64,000 bases of DNA, taken from Drosophila miranda (Eukaryota; Arthropoda; Insecta; Diptera; Drosophilidae). Location: positions 5,642,001 through 5,706,000 of the forward strand of contig NC_046675.1 in the NCBI RefSeq assembly GCF_003369915.1, read 5' to 3'. Each line of letters starts with the position of its first letter. Positions within the stretch are counted from its first letter, which is position 1. A program made the translations under genes and the position numbers. Below, in pieces: positions 12,401 to 20,344 of this stretch. Below the pieces are notes generated by a model that saw only the letters and a list, made by a program, of their open reading frames with translations, ran no database searches and had not been told where the DNA came from.

Positions 12401-14380
12401 CAGACTTGCAGGCATTAGCTAGCATTGGCGATATGGGGGTCATTACTTGAATCCCACCGCCGCTCAATCCCACTTTCTTTGTCTTCTTAACTTGGCCTAG
12501 GGTCGAGGTCTTGTTTCCTTTGCCAGAAAACTGATCCACGATGGCTGATAGGTCGCGAGAAGATTGATAGGCGGGATAGGCGTCAGGACCAAAGGCATCC
12601 AGAATATGTCTGGCCCGTGCATTTATACGTAGATCCTGTTTGACCAGTCTGATGAAGGTGCGTAAATCCAGATCGGTTGCCTTCTTGCACAGCTCCTGCA
12701 ACAGTTCCGTTTGTTCATCCTCTTTGGTGCGCTCCTCCAGCTGTGTGAGCAGCTTCTCCACTTCATGCAAGTAGAGTTTACTCTGCTTCTGCGGCTTGAG
12801 TTTGCTTGAGTCGGCAAAATTCTTGCGTAGAGTCTCAGACACGTCTCCATCTACAAAAAAATTTAATAATTATCATTACTGCACCACATACTAGTACGCA
12901 GATAGCTCACCCTGCTCCAGATCAAGGTGCATTTGCTGCTGGTTGGCATTGAAAATGCGTGAGAATAGTTTTATCAGCGCCTTGTTCTGCAAATTGTAGA
13001 CGCGTTGGTTGGCTACTGGTATCAGAAACTGCACCCACAGCAATGTGTCGCCCTCGAAGCCAGAGCCACTGGTCCCCTTTTCAAAGAAATTCTGTAGTTT
13101 TTCAACCTTCTTAAGGTAGCTTGACTCCGCAGCTATTTCATCACAAACGCGTCGAAATGTGTCCAATCTATTGTCCTCATTCTCCGTCCGCTTGCTGCCC
13201 ATGACGCTGCTACCAAGTCGAGTTAAAAACCGAATATGACTCTTCGATTTCGCAACACCTAACATATAATATATAACATATATATATATAAAAACAATTA
13301 CAGAAAAATGCCAGCACACGTACGACTCGCGCGTAAACAAAAGCGGCACATTCGAGTCCAATCAGCTGTTCTTCAGCAAGAATTTTGGCGTTGCTAACAC
13401 TGGCGCGAGAAGCATTGCCTGTCGCTACGATTTTGAGGCGCAACCGCCAGAACGCATTCAAATCAAGTTTCATGACTTCAATATACCAACCATACACGTA
13501 AACTCCACCGAATGCCAGGCAAATGATGCTCTCCACGTGATGATTGAAGTTGGTGGCAGGTACGAGACACAGGAACTTATCTGTGGAGCCTTTCTGCCCA
13601 AGCCTCTGATGTCGAATGGCCTGCAAATACATATGCAGTATTTCGGAAAGTATCCACCTGAAATGACCAACAAGGTTCAGTATTACGGGTTTCGTGCGGA
13701 ATACAGGTTTCTCTCAAGTTAGTTAACAAAGATTATTTTAATTCTATAACCTAGAGGACTATTTACTTTTATAGATTTTGGCATCATGTCGGGCGTCCAA
13801 CAGGGGGAGAAGTGCACTTTCGTCTACAACAGCAGCGAACGCATCAGTGGCCTCTTCCATTCGCCGAATTTCCCTGGATATTATCTGGAGAACGTTGTTT
13901 GCAACTATTACTTTTATGCCGGCAGAGACGAAAGAGTTGTCCTGCATTTCACCTACTTCGATGTGGAGGGCATCGGAGCGTAGGATCACATCGCTTTATT
14001 TCCATTTGTACCTATTAAGAATATGGTTTCTTTACAGATGTGACCATCAGACCGCCAGCGACTATGTGGAGTTCTCGAATTTCATGAGCACCGATCGCAA
14101 GTACAGTAAATACTGTGGCAAACTGCAGGACTTTGAAATGCGTTCGGATGGTCGATTCTTTCGAGTCACACTGCACTCGAACGATCGGTTTGTAGCCATT
14201 GGATTTCGGGCTCTTTACACATTTGAGCCCATTCCAATGAATAACTCCGTCACCGATCTACGAGGCAACGCCTCAATGCAGAGTTATGTCTCTCATGCAC
14301 CCTCACGGGATACACATTTTGACATTATTGCAATCATATCATTTTGGGTGCATTATTCATTTATAAAACACAGTATTTAA
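493..14380 (+). CDS. CUB-domain protein, SOL-1-like (5' end outside the window)
   Basis: Predicted exons are 493-719, 780-1376, 13304-13717, 13775-13979 and 14038-14380. The visible part encodes the end of one CUB domain, a complete second CUB (starting near the CDFYFFASL motif), a Gln/Ser-rich linker, then two more CUB domains with paired cysteines, the fourth containing SPNFPGYY. The protein ends in a hydrophobic stretch (FDIIAIISFWV), which could be a membrane or lipid-anchor segment. CUB domains are extracellular binding modules. Four in a row recalls the SOL-1 family of glutamate receptor partners, but that is inference. Exon 2 ends in phase 1 and the exon at 13304 starts with the two bases needed, which is why the two halves are joined over four minus-strand genes. 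They could instead be two genes. The start codon and signal peptide lie left of the window. Confidence 0.6.
1377..1863. other. Start of the large CUB intron, with one candidate small exon
   Basis: A perfect donor (GTGAGT) opens at 1377. The interval holds the 3' flank of the first reductase gene, which ends at 1864 on the other strand. A 64-base open segment at 1694-1757 is flanked by a pyrimidine-rich acceptor and a GTGAGT donor. Spliced after the exon ending at 1376 it would soon read a TGA, so it could be an alternative last exon, but it leaves the wrong phase to continue into the exon at 13304. Confidence 0.4.
1864..3973 (-). CDS. Fatty acyl-CoA reductase (copy 1)
   Basis: Exons on the minus strand: 3973-3901, 3487-3375, 3303-2793, 2730-2034 and 1957-1864, giving 495 residues. 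The enzyme family reduces fatty acyl-CoA to fatty alcohol with NADPH, at ER or peroxisome membranes, for waxes and pheromone precursors. The N-terminal Rossmann motif TGGSGFLG lies at about residues 17-24, and the active-site YxxxK appears as YTYTK near 205-209. The Male-sterility/FAR_C domain follows (WDDYF near the end), then a C-terminal hydrophobic helix in the last exon. I chose the ATG at 3973 because the motif follows at the usual distance and a TATA box lies upstream. It is tandem with copy 2 and nested in the CUB intron. Length matches the family. The D. melanogaster counterpart is not certain. Confidence 0.9.
3974..5231. other. Spacer between the two reductase genes
   Basis: No coding sequence is supported. 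It holds the promoter side of reductase copy 1 (TATA near 4133-4140 on the minus strand) and the 3' flank of copy 2. The rest is AT-rich, and the short open frames in it show no conserved motif. Confidence 0.5.
4095..4140 (-). promoter_or_regulatory. TATA promoter of reductase copy 1
   Basis: On the minus strand TATAAATA lies at 4140-4133, followed about 30 bases downstream by an initiator-like TCATTC near 4104. The ATG is at 3973, leaving a 5' UTR of about 130 bases. TATA promoters are typical of regulated, tissue-specific fly genes, which fits reductase expression. Confidence 0.5.
5232..6999 (-). CDS. Fatty acyl-CoA reductase (copy 2)
   Basis: Minus-strand exons 6999-6924, 6865-6753, 6688-6178, 6104-5381 and 5319-5232 give 503 residues. 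It has the same layout as copy 1: TGGTGFLG Rossmann motif at about residues 18-25, HGAATVRF, active-site YTYTK near 206-210, a FAR_C domain containing WDDYF, and a final exon encoding a membrane helix (FGAAYVLWLLF). Exons 2 and 3 are exactly the same length as in copy 1 (113 and 511 bases), while exon 4 is 27 bases longer. That is strong evidence of tandem duplication. The predicted product makes fatty alcohols, with chain specificity unknown. The ATG at 6999 is the first in frame before the NADPH motif. It is nested in the CUB intron. Confidence 0.9.
7000..7907. other. Spacer between reductase copy 2 and Cyp9f2
   Basis: This AT-rich stretch contains the promoter of reductase copy 2 and the 3' flank of Cyp9f2. 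I see no gene, repeat or RNA in it. Confidence 0.5.
7070..7112 (-). promoter_or_regulatory. TATA promoter of reductase copy 2
   Basis: A minus-strand TATATATATAAA lies at 7110-7099, about 100 bases before the ATG at 6999. A transcription start about 30 bases downstream, near the ATCAG at 7070-7075, would give a short leader. Its layout resembles that of copy 1. Confidence 0.45.
7908..10398 (-). CDS. Cyp9f2: Cytochrome P450, Cyp9f2-like
   Basis: Minus-strand exons 10398-10193, 9382-8860, 8802-8145 and 8074-7908 join in phase to 517 residues. P450s of clan 3 are ER-bound mono-oxygenases that act on hydrophobic compounds, often in insect detoxification. Visible features are an N-terminal hydrophobic anchor (LLEFVALLGIAFALFY), the I-helix AGFETS, the K-helix ExxR (EVLR), DPERF, and the haem loop FGLGQRNCIG, whose final base pair is split by the last intron. 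All catalytic motifs are intact and the length is normal. The assignment to Cyp9f2 rests on CYP9-type sequence and the 87B neighbourhood. Its first intron (810 bases) is the longest in the gene. It is nested in the CUB intron. Confidence 0.88.
9383..10192. other. First intron of the P450 gene
   Basis: An 810-base AT-rich intron. It contains a TA-repeat near 9963-9984 followed by a CCCAC-rich run to about 10010. No coding or mobile sequence is recognised. Confidence 0.55.
10654..13265 (-). CDS. Lig3: DNA ligase III
   Basis: Minus-strand exons 13265-12911, 12850-12052, 11987-10824 and 10765-10654 give 809 residues. It seals DNA nicks with ATP in base-excision and single-strand break repair, and in mitochondria. 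The protein shows the N-terminal ligase DNA-binding domain, the adenylation motif with lysine KYDGER near residue 287, SRNLKPV, DSEIILVD, KSPNGIYQPGKRNWLKVKKD and EITGAEFTKSEAHTAAGIS. It ends in a basic linker and a BRCT domain whose C-terminal NVRWL...S is supplied by the small last exon. These motifs match ligase III, not I or IV. The vertebrate N-terminal PARP-type zinc finger is absent. Two in-frame ATGs exist: 13265 (long form, basic leader) and 13202 (MGSKRTENED, the likely nuclear form, 788 residues). Confidence 0.92.
13306..13361. other. Overlap of ligase III leader and CUB exon
   Basis: The CUB exon on the plus strand begins at 13304, only 38 bases from the upstream ligase ATG on the minus strand. 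Any ligase III transcript must therefore start in, or very near, antisense to coding sequence of the CUB gene. Confidence 0.5.
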
Positions 14381-14654
14381 AAATATATACGAAAATCGAT
14401 CACTTGAGTTCTATCGAAGTCATCACGTTATCTTTAGCAACCGTGCGTGCATCTAATCTCCTGGGCAAAAGGCGTTGTTTTTGTGGAGTCACCGGTGCTG
14501 TTATCAGAGGAATAAATACACTTGTAAAGTCTGATCGTTACCCATAACTATTCGGCCTTTTCTGCTCACCAGAAAGAACCTGATTATTCAAAACTGATAA
14601 GCACTTACTAAGCAACTAATTATATATTCGTGGCTTTGCAGTGACCCCTACACA

Positions 14655-15947
14655 ATGGCAGCTAAAAAATTAGATGCCATCATTTTTGGTGCCACCGGAT
14701 TCACCGGCAAATACACGGTCCTGGAGGCTGTGTCCGTTCTGAAGGGACTGAACTGGGGAATCGCCGGGCGTAGCCAGGAAAAACTGCAGAACGTACTTAA
14801 GGAAATGAGTGCAAAGTCCAAAACAGATCTGTCGCAAACACCCATCATCATCGCCGATGTGAACAATGAGGCATCACTTATTGAAATGGCTAAGCGTTGC
14901 CGCATTGTCGTGAACACTGCTGGCCCATACCGATTTTTCGGTGAAAATGTGGTCAAAGCCTGCATCGAGGCAGGCACACATCACGTTGACGTTAGCGGGG
15001 AGCCTCAATATATGGAAACCATGCAGCTGAAGTACAACGATCGGGCCAGGGAGCGTGGAGTATACGTAATCAGTGCCTGTGGATTTGACTCCATTCCCGC
15101 CGACATGGGAGTCGTCTTTATAGAGAAGAACTTTGACGGAGTAATTAACTCGGTGGAGAATTTCGTCCATTTAGGAGTCAAGGGCGGTACTAAAGGCCTG
15201 GGCGGCGCTGCTCTTAACACTGGCACATGGGAGAGTGCCATTCACGCCATCGCGAACAGGAGTGAGTCAATCGCGATACGCAGGAAGCTTTTCCCCGATC
15301 GTCTGCCCAAATTTCATCCTGCGCTGAAGTCACGTGCTCCACTTTCCATTGCTGAGGATGTGGGTAAAGTAATCCTGCCATTCCCAGAGACGGATCGATC
15401 TGTGGTGATGCGATCACAGCGCTACCTGTACGAGACTGAGAAGAAACGTCCTATCCAGATGCAAGCCTATATGACGTATCCCTCGCGGTTAGTTGCTGGC
15501 GTGGTTGTCTTCTTTGCTTCTATTATCGGAATTATGGCCCAGTTTTCCTTTGGACGTCAGCTCCTGCTCAAGTATCCCAGCTTCTTTTCCGGCGGTATGG
15601 CATCTCGGGACGGTCCGAGCGAAGCGCGCATGGAGCGTTCGTTCTTCAGCATGACAATGAAAGCCTCCGGATGGCCCAAATCCCAGAAGCTAGCCGAAAG
15701 TACAGACCAATACACCTCACCACCATCCAAGACGTTAACAGTAAAAATAACGGGTCCTAATCCTGGCTACGGTTCCACCTGTGTGGCCTTGTTGTCTACG
15801 GCAAAGACCATCCTGAACGAGAGCGATAAAATGCCCAGCACGGGTGGAGTTCTGCCCCCGGGAGCCGCCTTTTGCAAGACCAGCCTCATCAGCGAGTTGG
15901 AGAAGCACGAACATGGTATTAAGTACGAGATTGTAGCCAACAAGTAA
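14655..15947 (+). CDS. Saccharopine dehydrogenase-like oxidoreductase (SCCPDH family)
   Basis: A single open frame encodes 430 residues from the ATG at 14655, which follows CACA and starts MAAKKLDAIIFGATGFTGKY. This is the glycine-rich nucleotide-binding fold GATGFTG at about residues 11-17. Further family signatures are IAGRSQEKL, VNTAGPYRFFGE, and SACGFDSIPADMG. A hydrophobic segment near residues 276-300 (LVAGVVVFFASIIGIMAQF) suggests membrane or lipid-droplet association, as reported for the family. The biochemical reaction of SCCPDH is not established, and despite the name it is unlikely to be a lysine-pathway enzyme. A polyadenylation signal (AATAAA, about 15993) follows closely. D. melanogaster has two relatives (CG5167 and CG2604), and I cannot tell which this is. 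Confidence 0.88.
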   Translation: MAAKKLDAIIFGATGFTGKYTVLEAVSVLKGLNWGIAGRSQEKLQNVLKEMSAKSKTDLSQTPIIIADVNNEASLIEMAKRCRIVVNTAGPYRFFGENVVKACIEAGTHHVDVSGEPQYMETMQLKYNDRARERGVYVISACGFDSIPADMGVVFIEKNFDGVINSVENFVHLGVKGGTKGLGGAALNTGTWESAIHAIANRSESIAIRRKLFPDRLPKFHPALKSRAPLSIAEDVGKVILPFPETDRSVVMRSQRYLYETEKKRPIQMQAYMTYPSRLVAGVVVFFASIIGIMAQFSFGRQLLLKYPSFFSGGMASRDGPSEARMERSFFSMTMKASGWPKSQKLAESTDQYTSPPSKTLTVKITGPNPGYGSTCVALLSTAKTILNESDKMPSTGGVLPPGAAFCKTSLISELEKHEHGIKYEIVANK

Positions 15948-16127
15948 ATTTTGTACTTATATGTAATATATGTATATATAAAAGCGGGAATTAAATAAAC
16001 AACAGCAACAAACTTTGTTCTTTACATTCAAAAAACATTATCGCGGCCATCTGATAGTGTTTACACAAAGTTCGCAGTTTCAAATTTTTAGTTTTTTTTT
16101 GTATTTTTAGTAAATACTAAATTTTGA

Positions 16128-16138
16128 CGGTCACACTG
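16128..16138 (+). promoter_or_regulatory. Core promoter Motif 1 before the ZDHHC6 gene
   Basis: CGGTCACACTG is an exact match to the fly housekeeping promoter element Motif 1 (YGGTCACACTR, bound by M1BP). It lies 119 bases before the ATG of the downstream palmitoyltransferase gene, and the spacer contains no TATA box. The role is inferred from motif and position. Confidence 0.6.
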
Positions 16139-16256
16139 TCCTTTTTTCTAGAGCTGGGCAAACTTCGATAAAGCCTTCGATTGTTTTTACAGCTATTTTT
16201 TTGTTTACCTTTGCTCACTACCATTTCGGACGCCAACGCGATTTTATTTAAAAATT

Positions 16257-19200
16257 ATGAGTGCTGAAATATCTAGCTTTCGCCGTTTTATACATTGGGG
16301 CCCAATCACAGCACTGAGTAAGTACTAACGAGAAAAGCAATGGCCCGCGGAGACAGAGCCTCAGATCTGGGGTCAGATCAGCGTCATGTGGGCCACAAGC
16401 TAAAGAGAAAAATTTTCAAATGAGCCAAAAGTGAAGTGAATGAACTGCTGGACAGACAGACGGTCAGACGGCCACAAAGAGCACATAACAAGGCTCCAAT
16501 TACTCTTTCTAAGACGTGGGTGGGACTTGCAACGCCCGCTCGGACACACGGGCAACGCCCGCGTTTTGTATATGTCTGGATCGAAATATCGCGTTTTACA
16601 TTTCTACGGACGGGTCACAGCCCAGCCCGGCACGACACATCCGCTGCACGGAGCCCAATTGAGTGTCAACACACAGGGGCGAGAGACTCCTCCCGGCACC
16701 AACTTCGCCTTTTAATTCCCCTAATGCGCTGTGCTAATTGCGTTTTAGTTGCATGTGCTTTCGGCTTTTATTTCATATTTCTTGTCGCTCAAAGTGTCGT
16801 CGAGTCGGGTACTGTGCTATCGGAAATTTCACGCAGTCCAAGTATAGCGTGCAAATTGACCATTTGCTCCTTGGCAAGGCAGACGGTAAAACGACCGTAA
16901 GACTTCCGGTTGGAGTACGAGCCATAAGGAAAATTTGGTATCGAACTGATATTACAATTGTGTTTCCAGCCTTAATGTCTGAATTAGACGCCGGTGCGCC
17001 GGCTGCTTGTTGCTGCTTTGGCCAGGAGTGGGGATGGGCCGTGTCCAGACGGGCACTCATTGCTGGGGCGCGGTTTCGCTTAATCAACTCAAAAGGGTGG
17101 CCATAAACGAAATAAATGAGCTTAATTTCCTTTACACGCAACCAAGCGAGAAGCATAGCCACCACCAGGTCACCCCATCCGGGCCCTGACTGGGTTTCGG
17201 CAGCGGCTGTACAATATCAAATTTCATAAACACACATTATAATGTTTTATCTTTTGCTTTCCCGTTTGCAGGCATTATCAAGTGCATAACGCTGACAACG
17301 CTCTACATGAACTCGATGTGGTGGCCGCCAAATGAATCATTCGCTGGCTTTGCCCATCAGGCCTTATTCCTAATGCTCTCCACGCTGGCCACATTCAATT
17401 ACGTCATGGCCACGCTGACAGGTCCCGGCCTACTGCCAAGACAATGGCAGCCAAAGGTAAATAACGCAAGTGGCAGCCACCAAATAATGGAATACATTTT
17501 GTTGTGACACGCTTCATGAGAAAATTGCTAGCTGGCCTAGAGCTGGAGGGTGTTCCCTGAACACCTGTTACCTTTGATAATTTCCTCTTACACTGGGCCC
17601 AAAAAAATGTTGACCCGGCACGAACCGTGGGCCGTTTCTGTCCCCATTGTGCATCGTCATTCTGAAGCGGAAGTTCTTGTTTAGCAGCAAACAAATGGAA
17701 TGGAATGGGAACGAGCTAAGGGTGCCATCAACACACGGCGGCGGGGAAAGCCCTACTATTTGGCCGTCACTCTTTAATTTCTTTGCTTGATTTCATTCCG
17801 ACCAAGGGCCGATGCTGTAACCCTTCTGTAGCGTGTGTATTTTCCTTATCGCATAATTCGCGTCAATTAAACTGCAATTTATTTTGAAGATTTTGAATTC
17901 AATTCCTCGCAGTAGGAGAATCGCAAAAATGTCGTGCTGGGACCAGGACCGGTAACGTTTTTCGGCGCCCATTAAATTTTCCCTGGGCCATGACGCAGTG
18001 GCCCACAAATAATTTATGGACCGACTTAACGTCCATGCCCTGCACGCGAACCGAACGCATTCTGTGGAGCCCAGTCCGGTCGGTCCGTAATGCAATTACC
18101 AGAATTTGCATAAATGTTTTGTAGGCAGGTCCCAGACACAAGAGAGGCGGCGGCGGCGGCGGTGGGTGGTGTCCGGCCAGCTGCCTAATGAGCTGTGCGT
18201 CGTTAGGTTTTGTTATAACCCGTAGTTTAACGAGTGGTACGCATATGCATAACATATATATAACATACTATTATCCTTATGAAAATCTTAATTTGGCAGG
18301 AGCCCAAGGACACAGAGTACCTTCAATACTGCAAGGCGTGCGAGGGCTACAAAGCTCCTCGCTCCCATCACTGTCGCAAGTGTAGGTGGATCCTCAAGGA
18401 GAAACAAAAACCAAGAGCTGTAACAATTTCTGTTTTCTGTTTCTGTTTAGGCAACCGATGCGTAAAGAAGATGGATCATCATTGCCCGTGGATCAACCAC
18501 TGTGTGGGCTGGGCCAATCATGCCTACTTCTCGTACTTCCTGCTCTTCTCCATATTGGGCAGCATGCAGGCCACCGTTGTCCTCTGCGGCTCCTTCTATC
18601 GTGGCATTTATCGCTACTATTATCTGACCCATGGCCTGGTGCACCTGGCCAGCGTTCAGTTCACAGTCTATAGCATCATAATGTGCATCACAGGCATGGG
18701 CCTGGCCATTGGAGTGGTCATTGGCCTGGGCATGCTGCTGTTTATTCAACTCAAGACGATTGTCGCCAACCAGACGGGCATTGAAATCTGGATAGTCGAG
18801 AAGGCAATCTATCGCCGCTACGCCATCGGCGAGAGCGAGGATAGTTTCATCTATCCGTATGATCTGGGCTGGTGGCTCAATCTGAAGCAGGTGTTCAATG
18901 ACGAGTGCCAAAAGCTCGGCGACGGCATCGAGTGGCCCGTGTTAAAGGGCTGTGATCAATACACATTGACGGTGAGTCCTTACAAATCCCACAAGCACAC
19001 GAAGTGTTGAATAATAGATACCTTTCCCTTTTTTCGCCTCACTAGCGAGAGCAACTGGCGCAGAAGGAGGAAAAACGAGCCCGGACACGTACCTACAAGT
19101 GTCATAGTCCCGTCACGGGTCGATGGCTTCCCGTTTGCTCGCAGGGTTGGAGCGTATGCATGGGCGCTCCCTGCACGGATGAGCCGCGAATCCGCCTACA

Positions 19201-19477
19201 ACCAGGTGACATAATTAAAGTAACGCGCTTTCGCAAGCATTGGCTCTTTGGGGAGCGGGAACTCACCAAGCAGGAGCTGGGCGCCGACAAGACGCATCGG
19301 CGCAAGGGACATATTCGTGGCTGGTTTCCACGCCGAAGCGCTGTCGAGGTTATCGAGGTACACGAGTGCGGCGGAGAACCTGGCAGCGACAATCTGCCCG
19401 AGAACGGAACTTGTAACGGAGGACATGCTCAACTGAGGCAGCAGCAACGCAATGGACACGCCAAGAAGTATATGTAA
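16257..19477 (+). CDS. Palmitoyltransferase ZDHHC6
   Basis: Exons 16257-16317, 17272-17456, 18300-18381, 18451-18971 and 19046-19477 give 426 residues. The enzyme attaches palmitate to cysteines of ER proteins. The zinc-binding cysteine-rich domain runs from YCKACEGYKAPRSHHC to the catalytic MDHHCPWINHCVGW, split by the third intron inside a cysteine codon. Hydrophobic helices flank it on both sides. The C-terminal exon carries the SH3-like domain typical of ZDHHC6 (CTDEPRIRLQPGDIIKVTR ... GWFPR) and ends in KKYM. Alignment from memory to human ZDHHC6 is nearly end to end. The D. melanogaster counterpart is probably CG5196. The start is the only ATG that gives the conserved FRRFIHWGPI beginning. 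Confidence 0.92.
16318..18299. other. Introns 1 and 2 of the ZDHHC6 gene
   Basis: Intron 1 (16318-17271) and intron 2 (17457-18299) surround the 185-base second exon. Open frames in them have no recognised motif, and no nested gene or repeat is supported. Confidence 0.55.
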
Positions 19478-19723
19478 CCCGAGCAAATCGTTCAATCGGG
19501 CCAATGAGCACATCATGGCAATTTCCGTCGATACACAGTCGGGTCGTCCCAGCTTGTACATAGATTAGTAACCGCTTGAAAGACTTGACTTTTTTCCGCT
19601 TAACCAGGTGCCAGTCCCTCTCTCGATTACTTTGTTAACAATGTTGGCCAATAAAGCAAACGCGAAACTTGATAACGATCACGGTTTTGTGATAAGCGAT
19701 TACATTTCTAAATATACCATATA

Positions 19724-20186
19724 CCGTGCCGGACTTAAGTATTAGCTATTGCTTTTCAGTTAACTTCTCTTTTAAAAGAAGTCCCATCGCGATTTTTAAA
19801 TGGAAAATGCAATAATTAAATTTATGCGAATAATTCAAAACTTTTTTATAAGAATTTATCATTTTTATTAGCATAGTTCTATTACTATATTTTAACAAAA
19901 AAGGTTTGCAAATAGACGTAATTGCAAGGTCGCTATTTTTGGTCAAAGATTCCCCGCTAGTTCTAGATCTGTGAAACTGTTCAATATACAATCTCAAAAT
20001 ATATTTAATTTAAGGAAAACTCAGCACCAGAATCTCAGAAGAAAATCACTCCGCATTTTCCCAAATAAGACAAGATTAAAGCGGTCTAAAAGAGCTTCAA
20101 AATTATGTCTTTAAAAATCGCGATGGCAAACAGTAGTAAACTTTATTTGTATCCCAGTGCTAATATAGAACTCAAGTCCGGGACTG
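19724..20186. mobile_element. MITE-like inverted-repeat element, Tc1/mariner type suggested
   Basis: The 463-base segment has imperfect terminal inverted repeats of about 77 bases (19724-19800 and 20110-20186). The ends share C-x-GT-x-CCGGACTT, and the inner ends share CCATCGCGATTTTTAAA without mismatch. Both tips abut TA (19722-19723 and 20187-20188), the target duplication used by Tc1/mariner/pogo elements. There is no transposase frame inside, so it would be a non-autonomous DNA transposon. It sits between the 3' ends of the ZDHHC6 and Dip-C genes. Divergence of the two repeats suggests it is not recent. Confidence 0.65.
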
Positions 20187-20344
20187 TATAAAAATAACAA
20201 TTGATATTCGATTTTATCGATCATATCCTCACAAAAAATGTATTTATTGGTTAAACATAATTTGATTATGATATTTAATACAGATAATATATTGTGTGCT
20301 TTTAGATAAACTGATAGATGGATAGCCCTCTAGCCTTCATCGGG

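Noticed and set aside
10654-13265. First impression of DNA ligase IV
   Set aside because: The adenylation and OB-domain motifs, the EITGAEFTKSEAHTA segment and a single C-terminal BRCT fit ligase III, and ligase IV would have two BRCT domains.
13203-13361. Longer ligase III start at 13361
   Set aside because: That start is TTG, and the added residues include a hydrophobic AT-rich stretch encoded by what looks like leader. The first ATG is 13265.
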